A stretch of DNA of 25,533 bases from JAMXLL01 sp035279875. Its GTDB lineage: Bacteria > Desulfobacterota > Binatia > Binatales > Binataceae. Location of the stretch: assembly GCA_035279875.1 (NCBI GenBank), contig DATEGX010000021.1, positions 1-25,533 of the forward strand, read 5' to 3'. This document shows, in pieces, positions 15,707-24,599 of the stretch; the first letter of the stretch is position 1; each line of letters starts with the position of its first letter. A program made the position numbers and the translations under genes. The notes under the pieces were generated by a model. That model ran no database searches and was not told where the DNA came from. It worked only from the letters and a program-made list of their open reading frames with translations.

Positions 15707-16186
15707 TCATGTATTTCCGATTCCGATGAAATAAAGCGCGCTTGAGGCTTTACGATTATTGACGCGGTAAACCTGCTCATCGAGATAACGAAACAAGCGA
15801 TACGGCTCCACCGCGACATACGTTCCCCTGAGGCAGTGCTTCAAGAGCGACCAGAAATTCTCGATGCCGTTCACGTGAACGCGACCTTCTGCGTAGTTCT
15901 CCGCATGGTCGATCACATTGTATGCGTAGTCGGGATTGTTGCCCGTGTAAGCAACCCAAGCATCGGTGAACATCTCCGCTCCAACTTCGACGCTCTTCCG
16001 AATGTGACCATGCAGCGTTGCGCGCTGGACGTTGCGCAGTACCCTAGTGCGAACGCGGCTAATTTCGTCTTTGCCGCGTCGCTCAAGCGCGAACCGCGGT
16101 TCGTCAGGTATGTTAACAACGGTAACTTGGAGCATTTGGGCCAATCTACGACAATCAGCGTCTTTTAACGGATAAAGCCCGTGCAT
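15707..16186 (-). pseudogene. IS1595-family (ISXO2-like DDE) transposase remnant
   Basis: About 110 residues match the C-terminal catalytic core of ISXO2-like transposases: ATLHGHIRKSVEVGAEMFTDAWVAY (second catalytic Asp in FTD), VIDHAENYAEGRVHVNGIENFWSLLKH (third acidic residue in GIENFW), LRGTYVAVEPYRLFRYLDEQ and NNRKA. The N-terminal zinc ribbon and first Asp region (normally about 130 residues) are missing. The first 60 residues are degenerate, and an in-frame TAG lies just upstream of the ATG. After NNRKA the normal tail is lost within a dozen residues. No terminal inverted repeats or target duplication could be recognised. It is a dead fragment beside the AT-rich DUF3800 gene, marking an insertion-prone site. 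Confidence 0.8.
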
Positions 16187-16246
16187 CGAACGCTACGACT
16201 GCAGTAAAGGTGAATTTGGCTGTCAGGCGATGCATCTGCGGCCTAG

Positions 16247-16293
16247 TTGCCTCGCGCCTGCCCGAGGTATAAGCTGCGGTATAACTCAGTTAT
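16247..16293 (+). promoter_or_regulatory. Promoter region of the DEAD-box gene with a palindrome on the -10
   Basis: Two GGTATAA copies 12 bp apart (16266-16272, 16278-16284) give candidate -10 boxes TATAAG and TATAAC; TTGCCT at 16247 is a possible -35 for the first, with a short 15-bp spacer. The second overlaps the exact palindrome ATAACT-C-AGTTAT (16281-16293), where a bound repressor would block RNA polymerase. The leader to the ATG would be about 110-125 nt. No regulator is encoded nearby. Confidence 0.4.
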
Positions 16294-16403
16294 GAGAAAA
16301 ACAAGCGCCAACGCCTCCGGCGCCCTCGCTTCGGAACAACTTCTCACCCGCTATTCGTTACAGCCGGCAGCGGCGCGGTCTGGCGGCCTCGGTCTATTCA
16401 AGT

Positions 16404-17612
<1,209 letters not shown>

Positions 17613-17648
17613 GCCTCAGACCCGGTTTAAGCTTTTGGCCGAAGAAAT

Positions 17649-17673
17649 GGCCGGCACCATCACAGTGCCGGCC
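17649..17673 (+). terminator. Hairpin between convergent genes
   Basis: GGCCGGCAC, 7-base loop, GTGCCGGCC: a perfect 9-bp GC-rich stem 36 bases after the helicase stop and 28 bases before the end of the leftward VOC gene. Only TT follows on the plus strand, so it is a weak intrinsic terminator by the T-run rule, but the position between convergent genes suits a bidirectional one. Confidence 0.6.
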
Positions 17674-17701
17674 TTCGATAGATCGCTCAGGTCAGTGAGA
17701 C

Positions 17702-18403
17702 TTAAGCGGGAGGGCGCTGCGCAATTTCGATAAAATTGCCGTCGGGATCGCGCACGAAACAGATTCGTGCGACGGTGCCGAAATTGGCTGGCGGAACAGC
17801 CACGGCCGCCCCTGCCGCCTTCAACGCCTCAAAGGCCGCATCGCAATTCCTTACCTGCACAGTTACGTATTGAATGCCCAACTCGGCCATGGCCTGCACG
17901 ACTTCGAGCGGGTTGGCGAACGGCGCCAGCTTCGGGCGATGGATTTCCGGCTCGTGATAGACGCCGAAAATGGTCTCGCCGATCCGGTAACGGTCATGAC
18001 CGATCGAGACGGCGCCGAAAGCGCTGGTATAAAATTCGCCAAACTCGCCGACGTCGCTCACACCGACCCGAATTTCGATCTGGTTCACGTCGTCGCGGCC
18101 GGGCGGCACCACTTCGATAGTGTTGTCGTCGGGGTCGGCCAAGGCTTCGGCCTGGGTCGTGGCCGGCATCGCGAGCATCAAGGTTTCGTAGCCGCCCGGA
18201 CGGCGCGGACGCAGCGGCTCGCGCGAGTCCATCAGCTTGATCACCGAACCGTTGCAGAGGTAGCGATGCTGCCGGAAACCGCCGCCGACCGGCATAACGG
18301 ATTCAAACTTGAGCCCGAGCTTATCGCCGTAAAAGGCCTGCATTGGCTGAAGCTTGTTATGGGTAAACAGGCCGACGTCAATCTGAGGTCTCGCAAGGTC
18401 CAT
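17702..18403 (-). CDS. VOC (glyoxalase/dioxygenase fold) family protein, two domains
   Basis: About 233 residues with two vicinal-oxygen-chelate modules. The first runs from IDVGLFTHNKLQPMQAFYGDKLGLKFES to the Asp-Asp-Asn-Thr-Ile-Glu strand (DPDDNTIEVVPP). The second covers VNQIEIRVGVSDVGEFGEFYTSAFG to RDPDGNFIEIAQRP, where the terminal Glu of the FIEI strand is the classical metal ligand. The fold binds a divalent metal in glyoxalases and extradiol dioxygenases, but the substrate is open. I chose the ATG of MDLARPQID because GGAGG lies eight bases upstream; a longer frame to 18445 is less likely. It lies 97 bp downstream of the alpha/beta hydrolase on the same strand, so they may be co-transcribed. 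Confidence 0.87.
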   Translation of the reverse strand: MDLARPQIDVGLFTHNKLQPMQAFYGDKLGLKFESVMPVGGGFRQHRYLCNGSVIKLMDSREPLRPRRPGGYETLMLAMPATTQAEALADPDDNTIEVVPPGRDDVNQIEIRVGVSDVGEFGEFYTSAFGAVSIGHDRYRIGETIFGVYHEPEIHRPKLAPFANPLEVVQAMAELGIQYVTVQVRNCDAAFEALKAAGAAVAVPPANFGTVARICFVRDPDGNFIEIAQRPPA

Positions 18404-18500
18404 TTTTTCGCCTCCGGGCGCAAGAAATTCCGTTGACCGATTCACCTAGCAGATAGGCGCACAAAGTTACAGCCGGCCGCTACCCGCGCATCGTCACATT

Positions 18501-19478
18501 TCACGCCGGGGCGGCCGGCTGCGCGAAAAATCGGCGAAGATGGTCGCAGGCGAGATTGATCGCGCCCCGCGTAGCCGGAGTTTCGGCCAGCGCGTTGAGC
18601 ATTACGAAGTCGTGGATCGTGCCGTGAAAGCGCACTGCCGTCACCCGCACGCCGGCCTCGATTAGCTTGTGAGCGTAGGCCTCGTCTTCGTCGCGCAGGA
18701 CGTCGTATTCGCCGTTGATTACCAGTGCGGGCGGCAGACCCTGCAGTTGCTCGATCGTAGCCTGCAACGGCGACGCGGTCGGCTCGCGGCGCTTGGCCTC
18801 ATCCGGCAAATACTGGTTCCAGAACCATTTCATCGCCTCGAGAGTCAGGAAATGTCCGGTCGCAAATTCCCGATAGGACGCCGTATCGAAGTGAGCGTTG
18901 GTCACGGGATAGAAGAGCACCTGCTGGCCGATTTTCGGCCCGCCACGCTGTTTGGCCAGCATCGTCAGCGCCGCGGTCATGTTGCCGCCAACGCTGTCGC
19001 CCGCGACTGCCAGCCGGGTCGGATCCAGATTGAGCGCCGGGCCGTTTTCCGACACGTATTTCAGCGTGGCGTAGACCTCCTCGATCGCGACCGGATACCG
19101 CGCCTCGGGCGAACGCGAGAACTTCACGAACACCATCGCGGCGCCGCTGCCGGCGACCAGATCGCGCACCAGCCGGTCGTAGATATCCTCGTCGCCGAAA
19201 ACCCATCCTGCGCCGTGGGTGTATAGCAATACGGGCAGCGTTCCACGGGTGCCGCTGGGCCGCAGGATACGAACTTCCTGCCGCCCCTTCGGTCCGGCCG
19301 GGATCGTTCGATCCTCGATTTCGACCGGAATCTTGTTAACCGGCAGATTCTGTAACTGAGCAAACAGTTTACGGCCCTGCTCGACCGGAATTTCGTAGAT
19401 TTGCGGACCCTGGTTGGCGTTGACCGAGTCGAGGAAAGCACGCGTGGCAGGTTCGATACCTTTGGACAGCGAAGTCAT
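18501..19478 (-). CDS. Alpha/beta hydrolase, hormone-sensitive-lipase family
   Basis: A 325-residue esterase/lipase of the HSL (family IV) type. The oxyanion-hole motif is HGAGW (88-92, usually HGGGW). The nucleophile elbow is GDSVGGN with Ser162, the acid is Asp259 in GEYDVLRDE, and the base is His289 in GTIHDFVM. An N-terminal cap of about 80 residues precedes the core. There is no signal peptide, so it acts in the cytoplasm on small acyl esters. The ATG is backed by GGAGGGG six bases upstream. It heads a probable two-gene unit with the VOC protein. The natural ester is unknown. Confidence 0.93.
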   Translation of the reverse strand: MTSLSKGIEPATRAFLDSVNANQGPQIYEIPVEQGRKLFAQLQNLPVNKIPVEIEDRTIPAGPKGRQEVRILRPSGTRGTLPVLLYTHGAGWVFGDEDIYDRLVRDLVAGSGAAMVFVKFSRSPEARYPVAIEEVYATLKYVSENGPALNLDPTRLAVAGDSVGGNMTAALTMLAKQRGGPKIGQQVLFYPVTNAHFDTASYREFATGHFLTLEAMKWFWNQYLPDEAKRREPTASPLQATIEQLQGLPPALVINGEYDVLRDEDEAYAHKLIEAGVRVTAVRFHGTIHDFVMLNALAETPATRGAINLACDHLRRFFAQPAAPA

Positions 19479-19776
19479 GGAAGCCCCTCCATCGGAAGCG
19501 GAACGTCTGACAACCCGGCACGTCGAGGCTGCCAGGTTGATGCTATTGTGCCACTAAGCACGCCCGCTGTCTCGATCGCGAAGCCGGCGGATTTCGTACT
19601 TAGCGGGCACCTGGAGCCGTCGCGCCGAGGCTTTCCGGCCGCGCCGAACTGGATTATGGAGTAGCTAGCGGTCAACAAAAGAGCACGTCCGGGCGCACGC
19701 GGGAATCGATTTTCCGCAACGAACGTGGCCGATTCTTAAGCTGAGGCGGGAGTTCGGACGCGCCTCAAACCAGGAG
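19479..19776. other. Intergenic region upstream of the hydrolase and downstream of the cyclase locus
   Basis: About 298 bp with no supportable gene. It contains the ribosome site of the hydrolase at its left end and, near 19742, a weak hairpin that could end the cyclase transcript. A 7-bp inverted repeat, GCCCGCT (19562) with AGCGGGC (19602), is widely spaced and probably chance. Confidence 0.5.
19742..19767 (-). terminator. Weak hairpin after the cyclase/TPR locus
   Basis: TGAGGCG and CGCCTCA form a 7-bp stem around a 12-base loop, 10 bases beyond the end of the TPR frame on the minus strand. No clear T-run follows, so terminator function is only possible. Confidence 0.3.
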
Positions 19777-20508
19777 CTACTCGCCCAGTTCGTCGAGCAG
19801 TGCTTTTGCATCCTTCAGGTCGGCGGTGTCGAAGCCCTCGGTGAACCAGTTGTAGATTTCGGCGAGCATCGTGCGGGCTTCGTCGCGATGGCCTTGCTTG
19901 ATGAGCAGGCGCGCCAGGCTCATCGTCGCACGCAACTCAAGCGATTTGGCGCCTTGCCGGCGCGCTACTGCGATCGCATCACCAAACCAACGGGCGGCAT
20001 CCACTACCGTACTTTGGTCGCCGATCAATAGAAGCTCGCCTTTGAGCCTTCGCATTTCGGCTTCAAATATCCTGGCGCCGGTGCGCTCTACCATTTCGAG
20101 CCCCTCATTCACCGCCCCGAGTCCCTCCCGTGGGCGGCCGGCTGCCAAATAAGCTTCCGCGATTCCTGGAGAGGTGTAGAATGCCGTATTCTGCCCAGCG
20201 GTTTTCGCGTAAGTCTGCCATCGCAGCATTTCCGAGAGCCCTTCTTCGATCTGTCCCAACTGCGCCAGGGCTCTACCGTGGATGAAGGCCACCGGAACTC
20301 CCATCAAAAAACCGTGTTCGTTGGCCAGCCTGACGGCTTCGCGGGAGTACGAAGCACCAGTCTTCGCATCTCTGAGCAGCAGGCTGAGGTGAGCAGAAAA
20401 GGCCAGCGCCAAAGCCAAATCCCCGGGGGAGGCCGTTACTTCGCGGCCGATGGCCAGCGATTTCCTGTTACTGGCCTGGGCGCGCTCCGGATAGCCCAAA
20501 AAACACAA
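19777..20508 (-). CDS. C-terminal TPR part of the cyclase/AAA regulator
   Basis: About 243 residues of helical tetratricopeptide-like repeats (WALCFLGYPERAQASNRKSLAI, GRALAQLGQIEEGL, AEAYLAAGRPREGL, LLIKQGHRDEARTML) ending in GFDTADLKDAKALLDEL, the usual end of this protein family. The frame is open upstream of the nominal TTG start to about 20580 and keeps matching the repeats there, so this is a continuation, not an independent gene. No ribosome site fits the TTG. The frame differs from the ATPase part, so a small deletion or insertion near 20550 is implied. Confidence 0.78.
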   Translation of the reverse strand: MCFLGYPERAQASNRKSLAIGREVTASPGDLALALAFSAHLSLLLRDAKTGASYSREAVRLANEHGFLMGVPVAFIHGRALAQLGQIEEGLSEMLRWQTYAKTAGQNTAFYTSPGIAEAYLAAGRPREGLGAVNEGLEMVERTGARIFEAEMRRLKGELLLIGDQSTVVDAARWFGDAIAVARRQGAKSLELRATMSLARLLIKQGHRDEARTMLAEIYNWFTEGFDTADLKDAKALLDELGE

Positions 20509-20542
20509 CGCCCAGCTATTAGTCGTCCAAAAATCTATTGCG

Positions 20543-22804
20543 TCAAACGGCGCGGTCCCGACCGGAAGCTTCGCACTCTTCTAAGGCTGCGATGAAGTTC
20601 CCCTCAAACGTGGACGCAATTGCGAGCTCGCACCGCGCACGCGCGACCAATTCCGCGTCGGCTGCCCGCATCGCGATTCCCTGAAGTTCCTCAAGGAGCG
20701 TGCGAAATTTTTGTTGATCTCCTCTGACCCGATATGCGCGCGCGAGCGAGCGCACAATTTCGAAACGGCTGACGTCGTCGCCAACCTTCTCGGAGACTTC
20801 GCGCGCCTGCTCCAGGATTTCGACAGCCGCTGAAGAACTGCCAAGGTAAGTCCGGCAGCGGGCCTGAATAACCAGCAATGCAAGCTCGGTTCGAGCTCGC
20901 TCCGGATCACCTGGTAGCGTCTGGACTAACTCGAGAGCGACGGCGAGCTGACCTTCGGCTTCCACATAGGCCGAACGATCCATCGCCTGCTGCGCGGCCA
21001 ACCGCAGGTAGTTCACCGCCTTCAGCGCGTTGCCGCTGCGACCGTAATGATGCGCGAGGTCGTCGTAATGATCGGCCAGACTCGTAGCGAACAGCGATTC
21101 GACCGCCATCCCAGCGCGCTCGTGCAGAAGCTTGCGGCGCTCGGTCAGGAGCGAGTTGTAAGCGACCTCCTGCGTGAGTGCATGCTTGAAAATATATTCG
21201 ATATTGCCGGAGGCTGGCTGCTCGTAGATGAACTCGCCCAGTTGCAGGTCATTGAGCAGCCGGTTGAGTTCGTCATCCGATTTCGTCACCACCGCTCCAA
21301 TCAGCGATAATGAGAATTCACGGCCGATGACCGCCAGCGTTTGCAGTAGCTCTTTGGCATCGGCGGGCAGGCGGTCGATGCGCGCCGCTAGAATCCCTTG
21401 CACCGTCGGCGGAATCTTGAGCGCATTGGCCGGCTTCGTCAGCTTCGCCGCCACCCCGTCGCGCACGAGCGCACCCTCGTCGAACAGCACCTGCACCATT
21501 TCTTCCAGGAAGAACGGGTTGCCTTCGGTCTTGTCGACGATCAATTGCTTGAGCGGAATCAGATCCTTGCCGTCGCCCAATAGCGCCAGGAGCATTTCGC
21601 CGGCACTTTCCTTGCCCAGCGGGTCGAGACGCAATTGCGTGTAGTAGGTCTTGCTATTCCACTGATGTGAGTATTCCGGACGATAGTTGACCAGCAGCAA
21701 AAACTTCGCGGTGCCCAATGAGTCGGCGAGCAGGTTCAGGAACTCTTGGGTCACCTCATCGATCCAGTGCAAGTCCTCGAAGATCACCATCAGCGGCTGA
21801 TTGAGACTCTCGCGCAGGAGGATCCGCTTGATCGCCTCCAGCGTCCGCCGCTTCCTCAATTGCCCGTCCATCCGCGCAAGCGGGTCATCGCCCTCGACAA
21901 TGCCGAGCAGACTGAATAGGTAAGGCAGCGTGTCTTCGAGCGTCCGATCCAAGGTCACAACTTTCCCATTCACCTTTTCGCGGCGGGTGCGCTCATCGTC
22001 TCCGCTCGCGATCTTGAAGTAGCCGTGCAAGAGTTCGAGCAGAGGCAAATAGGCCGACGCCTTACCGTGCGAGACCGAATAAGCCTCGAGCACCATCCAG
22101 CCTGTCTGCGAAATCGCCTTGAACTCGAAGTACAGCCGCGACTTGCCGACGCCGGGCTCCGCCATCGCTGCGACGATCTGCCCGTGCCCCTGGCGCGCGA
22201 GTCCGGCGGCATGCCTGAGCGCATCCATCTCGCGCTCACGTCCGACGAACCGGGTCAGCCCACGCCCGGCCGCGCGTTGCAACCGCGTGCGTAGCGGCCC
22301 CAGCCCGGTCACCTCGTAAACGTTGACCGGCTCGCTGACGCCTTTGACCCTGGTTGCGGCCAGCGACCTCAGAATGAAGTAGCCCTCGCACAGCCTGCGG
22401 GTATTCTCGCTCACCACGATCGAACCGACGGGAGCCGCCGTTTGCATCCGCGAGGCGAGGTTGGTGGTGTGTCCGATCGGCGCGTATTCGACCTGACTCG
22501 CACCGGTCTGAATCGAGCGCACCACGACTTCGCCCGTATTGATCCCGACCCGGCCCTGAATCGGCGTGCCGCCTTCGGCCAGCACTTTGGCCGAATAGCG
22601 TTTCAGCTCCTCCTGCAGCCTGAGCGCCGCATAGAGTGCCCGTTGCGGATGGTCCTCGTGCGCCACCGGCGCTCCGAACAGCGCGAAGATGCCATCGCCG
22701 GTGGATTGCACCACGTAACCGTCGTAGCGCCGCGCCGCCTCGATCATCAGCTTCAGCGCCGGATCGATAATCGCGCGCGCCTGCTCGGGGTCGAGGTCTT
22801 CCAT
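20543..22804 (-). CDS. Middle part: class III cyclase catalytic domain, AAA ATPase, first TPRs
   Basis: About 753 residues. Cyclase: VVQSTGDGIFALFGAP with the second metal Asp in GDGIF, GRVGINTGEVVV, and YAPIGHTTNLASRMQ. ATPase: FVGREREMDAL, Walker A AEPGVGKSR (about residue 220), Walker B-like MVIFEDLHWID, then the helical STAND region and TPR-like repeats from about 590. The first 15 or so residues of the cyclase, including the first metal Asp, are in the preceding frame. The part could be translated from ATG 22804, which abuts the upstream stop, but would lack one metal ligand. Such proteins are cytoplasmic signalling switches; the signal sensed by the TPR region is unknown. Confidence 0.85.
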   Translation of the reverse strand: MEDLDPEQARAIIDPALKLMIEAARRYDGYVVQSTGDGIFALFGAPVAHEDHPQRALYAALRLQEELKRYSAKVLAEGGTPIQGRVGINTGEVVVRSIQTGASQVEYAPIGHTTNLASRMQTAAPVGSIVVSENTRRLCEGYFILRSLAATRVKGVSEPVNVYEVTGLGPLRTRLQRAAGRGLTRFVGREREMDALRHAAGLARQGHGQIVAAMAEPGVGKSRLYFEFKAISQTGWMVLEAYSVSHGKASAYLPLLELLHGYFKIASGDDERTRREKVNGKVVTLDRTLEDTLPYLFSLLGIVEGDDPLARMDGQLRKRRTLEAIKRILLRESLNQPLMVIFEDLHWIDEVTQEFLNLLADSLGTAKFLLLVNYRPEYSHQWNSKTYYTQLRLDPLGKESAGEMLLALLGDGKDLIPLKQLIVDKTEGNPFFLEEMVQVLFDEGALVRDGVAAKLTKPANALKIPPTVQGILAARIDRLPADAKELLQTLAVIGREFSLSLIGAVVTKSDDELNRLLNDLQLGEFIYEQPASGNIEYIFKHALTQEVAYNSLLTERRKLLHERAGMAVESLFATSLADHYDDLAHHYGRSGNALKAVNYLRLAAQQAMDRSAYVEAEGQLAVALELVQTLPGDPERARTELALLVIQARCRTYLGSSSAAVEILEQAREVSEKVGDDVSRFEIVRSLARAYRVRGDQQKFRTLLEELQGIAMRAADAELVARARCELAIASTFEGNFIAALEECEASGRDRAV

Positions 22805-23103
22805 CAACTCGGTCGAGCCCTGATATCGGCGAACAGCGCTGTGACCATCTTGCGCTCACCCTCGAGCGGCGCTGAGGCGTCTTCCGCAACAACGCGCAGG
22901 GCCGGTGCCGGCTTCGCCGCAGTTACTTTGCCGCCGGTAACACCGTCGCCGTCATGAAGCGGCGCGGCGCACTGGCCACAGAAATCGAATCCGGCAGGAT
23001 TTTCGAACGAGCAATTGGGGCAGGTCAGGCCGAGCGCCGTTCTGCACTTCCCGCAGAATTTCATGCCGGCCGGGTTCTCAAATCCGCACTTGGAGCAGCG
23101 CAT
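22804..23103 (-). CDS. N-terminal part of the cyclase gene: double zinc ribbon and cyclase start
   Basis: About 99 residues from ATG 23103 (MRCSKCGFENPAG), which has GGGGAG upstream; an in-frame extension to 23238 looks non-coding. Two zinc ribbons are clear: C-x2-C...CGKC and CPNC...CGQC, the double zinc-ribbon found at the head of many cyclase-AAA-TPR proteins. A Pro/Ala linker follows, then GERKMVTALFADI, the first strand of the class III cyclase domain with the first metal-binding Asp. The frame then ends at a TGA (22806-22804) because of the apparent one-base loss. On its own this fragment would have no cyclase activity. Confidence 0.75.
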   Translation of the reverse strand: MRCSKCGFENPAGMKFCGKCRTALGLTCPNCSFENPAGFDFCGQCAAPLHDGDGVTGGKVTAAKPAPALRVVAEDASAPLEGERKMVTALFADIRARPS

Positions 23104-23338
23104 CGGCGGTTCTCCCCAATAATGCAGGCCGATGCGCGAGTATCGCTGGAACACAGCCGAAAGAAAACAGACGCCCAACAAAACAAAGGGCGACGAGGGT
23201 ACCGGAGTGTTCGCCGGCGAGCGAAGCGAGAGGTGCACCTAATACCAGCGGTGGCCGGAGACTTTCTTATGACGCCGTGCTGGATTATGCATTAGGGCGG
23301 GGCTGGCAATAGCCTCCCTACAGGAGCAAGGGCAACCA

Positions 23339-24538
23339 ATGGACTTCGAACTCTCACCGAAGGTCAGGGACCTTCAGCGGCAAGTCTCCGATTTCATGAA
23401 CGAAAACGTCTATCCGATCGAAAAGCGGGTAGAGGACGAGATGAACCAGCCGGGCAAGGAGCATATCGAGCCCCAAGTCCTGAAGGACGTACGCAAGAAG
23501 GCCAAGGCCGCGGGCCTATGGAACCTCTTTCTGCCGGCCAACGATCATCCGGGCGGGCTCAAAGTCGCCGAATACGCCCCGTTATGCGAGATCATGGGCC
23601 GCAGCTCGATCGGCGCCCGCGCCTTCAATTGCATGGCCCCCGATACCGGCAACATGGAAATCCTGGCCGATTTCGCCACCCCCGAGCAGAAAAAACGCTG
23701 GCTCGAGCCCTGTCTCGAAGGCGAGATGCGCACCTGCTTTTCGATGACCGAGCCCGAAACCGCCGGCTCCGATCCGACCCAGCTCGCGACCCGTGCCGTG
23801 CGCCATGGCGACGACTACATTATCAACGGCCACAAATGGTTCACCTCCAACGCGATCGGCTCGAGCTTCGCAATCGCGATGGTCGTGACCGATCCGCAGG
23901 CTGAGCCGCATCGCCGCGCCAGCATGATAATCGTTCCGACCGACGCGCCCGGATTCAACCTGATTCGGCCGGTATCGGTGATGGGCCATGCGGGCGGCGG
24001 CGGCCACTGCGAGATCGTCTACAAGGACTGCCGGGTTCCCGCGACCAGCCTGCTGGGACGCGAGGGCGACGGCTTCGCAATCGCGCAGGCGCGGCTCGGT
24101 CCCGGCCGCATTCACCATTGCATGCGCAATATCGGGGTTGCCGAGCGCGCGCTCGAGCTGATGTGCAAGCGGGCCAATACCCGCTACACGCATGGCAGTT
24201 ATCTCGCCGACAAGGCCAACGTGCAGCAATGGATCGCCGATTCGCGCATCGAGATCGACGCGACCCGGCTGCTGGTGATGAACGCGGCGTGGAAGATCGA
24301 CACGGTGGGCAAGCGGGAGGCGCGCCAGGAGATCGCCATGATCAAGGTCATGGCGGCCAACATGGTGATGAACGTGCTCGACAAGGCGATCCAGTTGCAC
24401 GGTGCGATGGGAATGAGCGACGACACCCCGATCGCGCGTTTCTGGCGCGAGAATCGGTCGATGCGTATCGTCGACGGCCCGGACGAAGTTCATCGCATGA
24501 CTATCGCGCGGCGTGAATGCCGCCGTTGGAAGCAATAG
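23339..24538 (+). CDS. Acyl-CoA dehydrogenase, ACAD10/11-like (LvaC type)
   Basis: A complete 399-residue acyl-CoA dehydrogenase-fold flavoprotein. Landmarks are CFSMTEPETAGSDPTQL (flavin-binding loop), INGHKWFTSNA, VMGHAGGGGHCEI, RLGPGRIHHCMRNIG, AIQLHGAMGMSDDTPIARFWR, and the C-terminal DGPDEVHRM. The last replaces the usual E-G-T-x-E-I motif, with Asp379 in the place of the catalytic Glu. RIHHCMR and DGPDEVH are hallmarks of the ACAD10/ACAD11 branch. In mammals this branch removes phosphate from 4-phosphoacyl-CoA, and in Pseudomonas putida levulinate catabolism LvaC does the same. The following gene is the matching kinase. An AGGAG lies upstream of the ATG. It is divergent from the cyclase locus. 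Confidence 0.93.
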   Translation: MDFELSPKVRDLQRQVSDFMNENVYPIEKRVEDEMNQPGKEHIEPQVLKDVRKKAKAAGLWNLFLPANDHPGGLKVAEYAPLCEIMGRSSIGARAFNCMAPDTGNMEILADFATPEQKKRWLEPCLEGEMRTCFSMTEPETAGSDPTQLATRAVRHGDDYIINGHKWFTSNAIGSSFAIAMVVTDPQAEPHRRASMIIVPTDAPGFNLIRPVSVMGHAGGGGHCEIVYKDCRVPATSLLGREGDGFAIAQARLGPGRIHHCMRNIGVAERALELMCKRANTRYTHGSYLADKANVQQWIADSRIEIDATRLLVMNAAWKIDTVGKREARQEIAMIKVMAANMVMNVLDKAIQLHGAMGMSDDTPIARFWRENRSMRIVDGPDEVHRMTIARRECRRWKQ

Positions 24539-24599
24539 TTTCGGCATCTCTTTTCGAGCATCGGCGGGGCCGGCCGTTGAGCCCCTCCCGGGAATTACG

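Larger units (their letters stand above)
19777..23103 (-). pseudogene. Zinc-ribbon/class III adenylate cyclase/AAA/TPR regulator, broken by two frame changes
   Basis: Taken together, three consecutive minus-strand frames make one protein of about 1,100 residues of a familiar architecture: double zinc ribbon, class III nucleotide cyclase, AAA/STAND-type ATPase and TPR repeats. The first break is inside the cyclase metal motif: the frame reads FADIRARPS then stop, while the next frame continues as GSTELMEDLDP, exactly as expected if one base were restored in AUC-AGGGCUCG. The second break is near 20543-20560: EECEASGRDRAV then stop in one frame, GTAPFDAIDFWTTNSWAL in the next. No other gene in the window is broken this way. 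It is either a true pseudogene or contains two sequencing errors. The three parts are described separately. Confidence 0.8.

Noticed and set aside
22804..22820. Programmed ribosomal frameshift in the cyclase gene
   Set aside because: There is no slippery heptamer or downstream structure that I can see, and a second frame break in the same gene points to decay or sequencing error.
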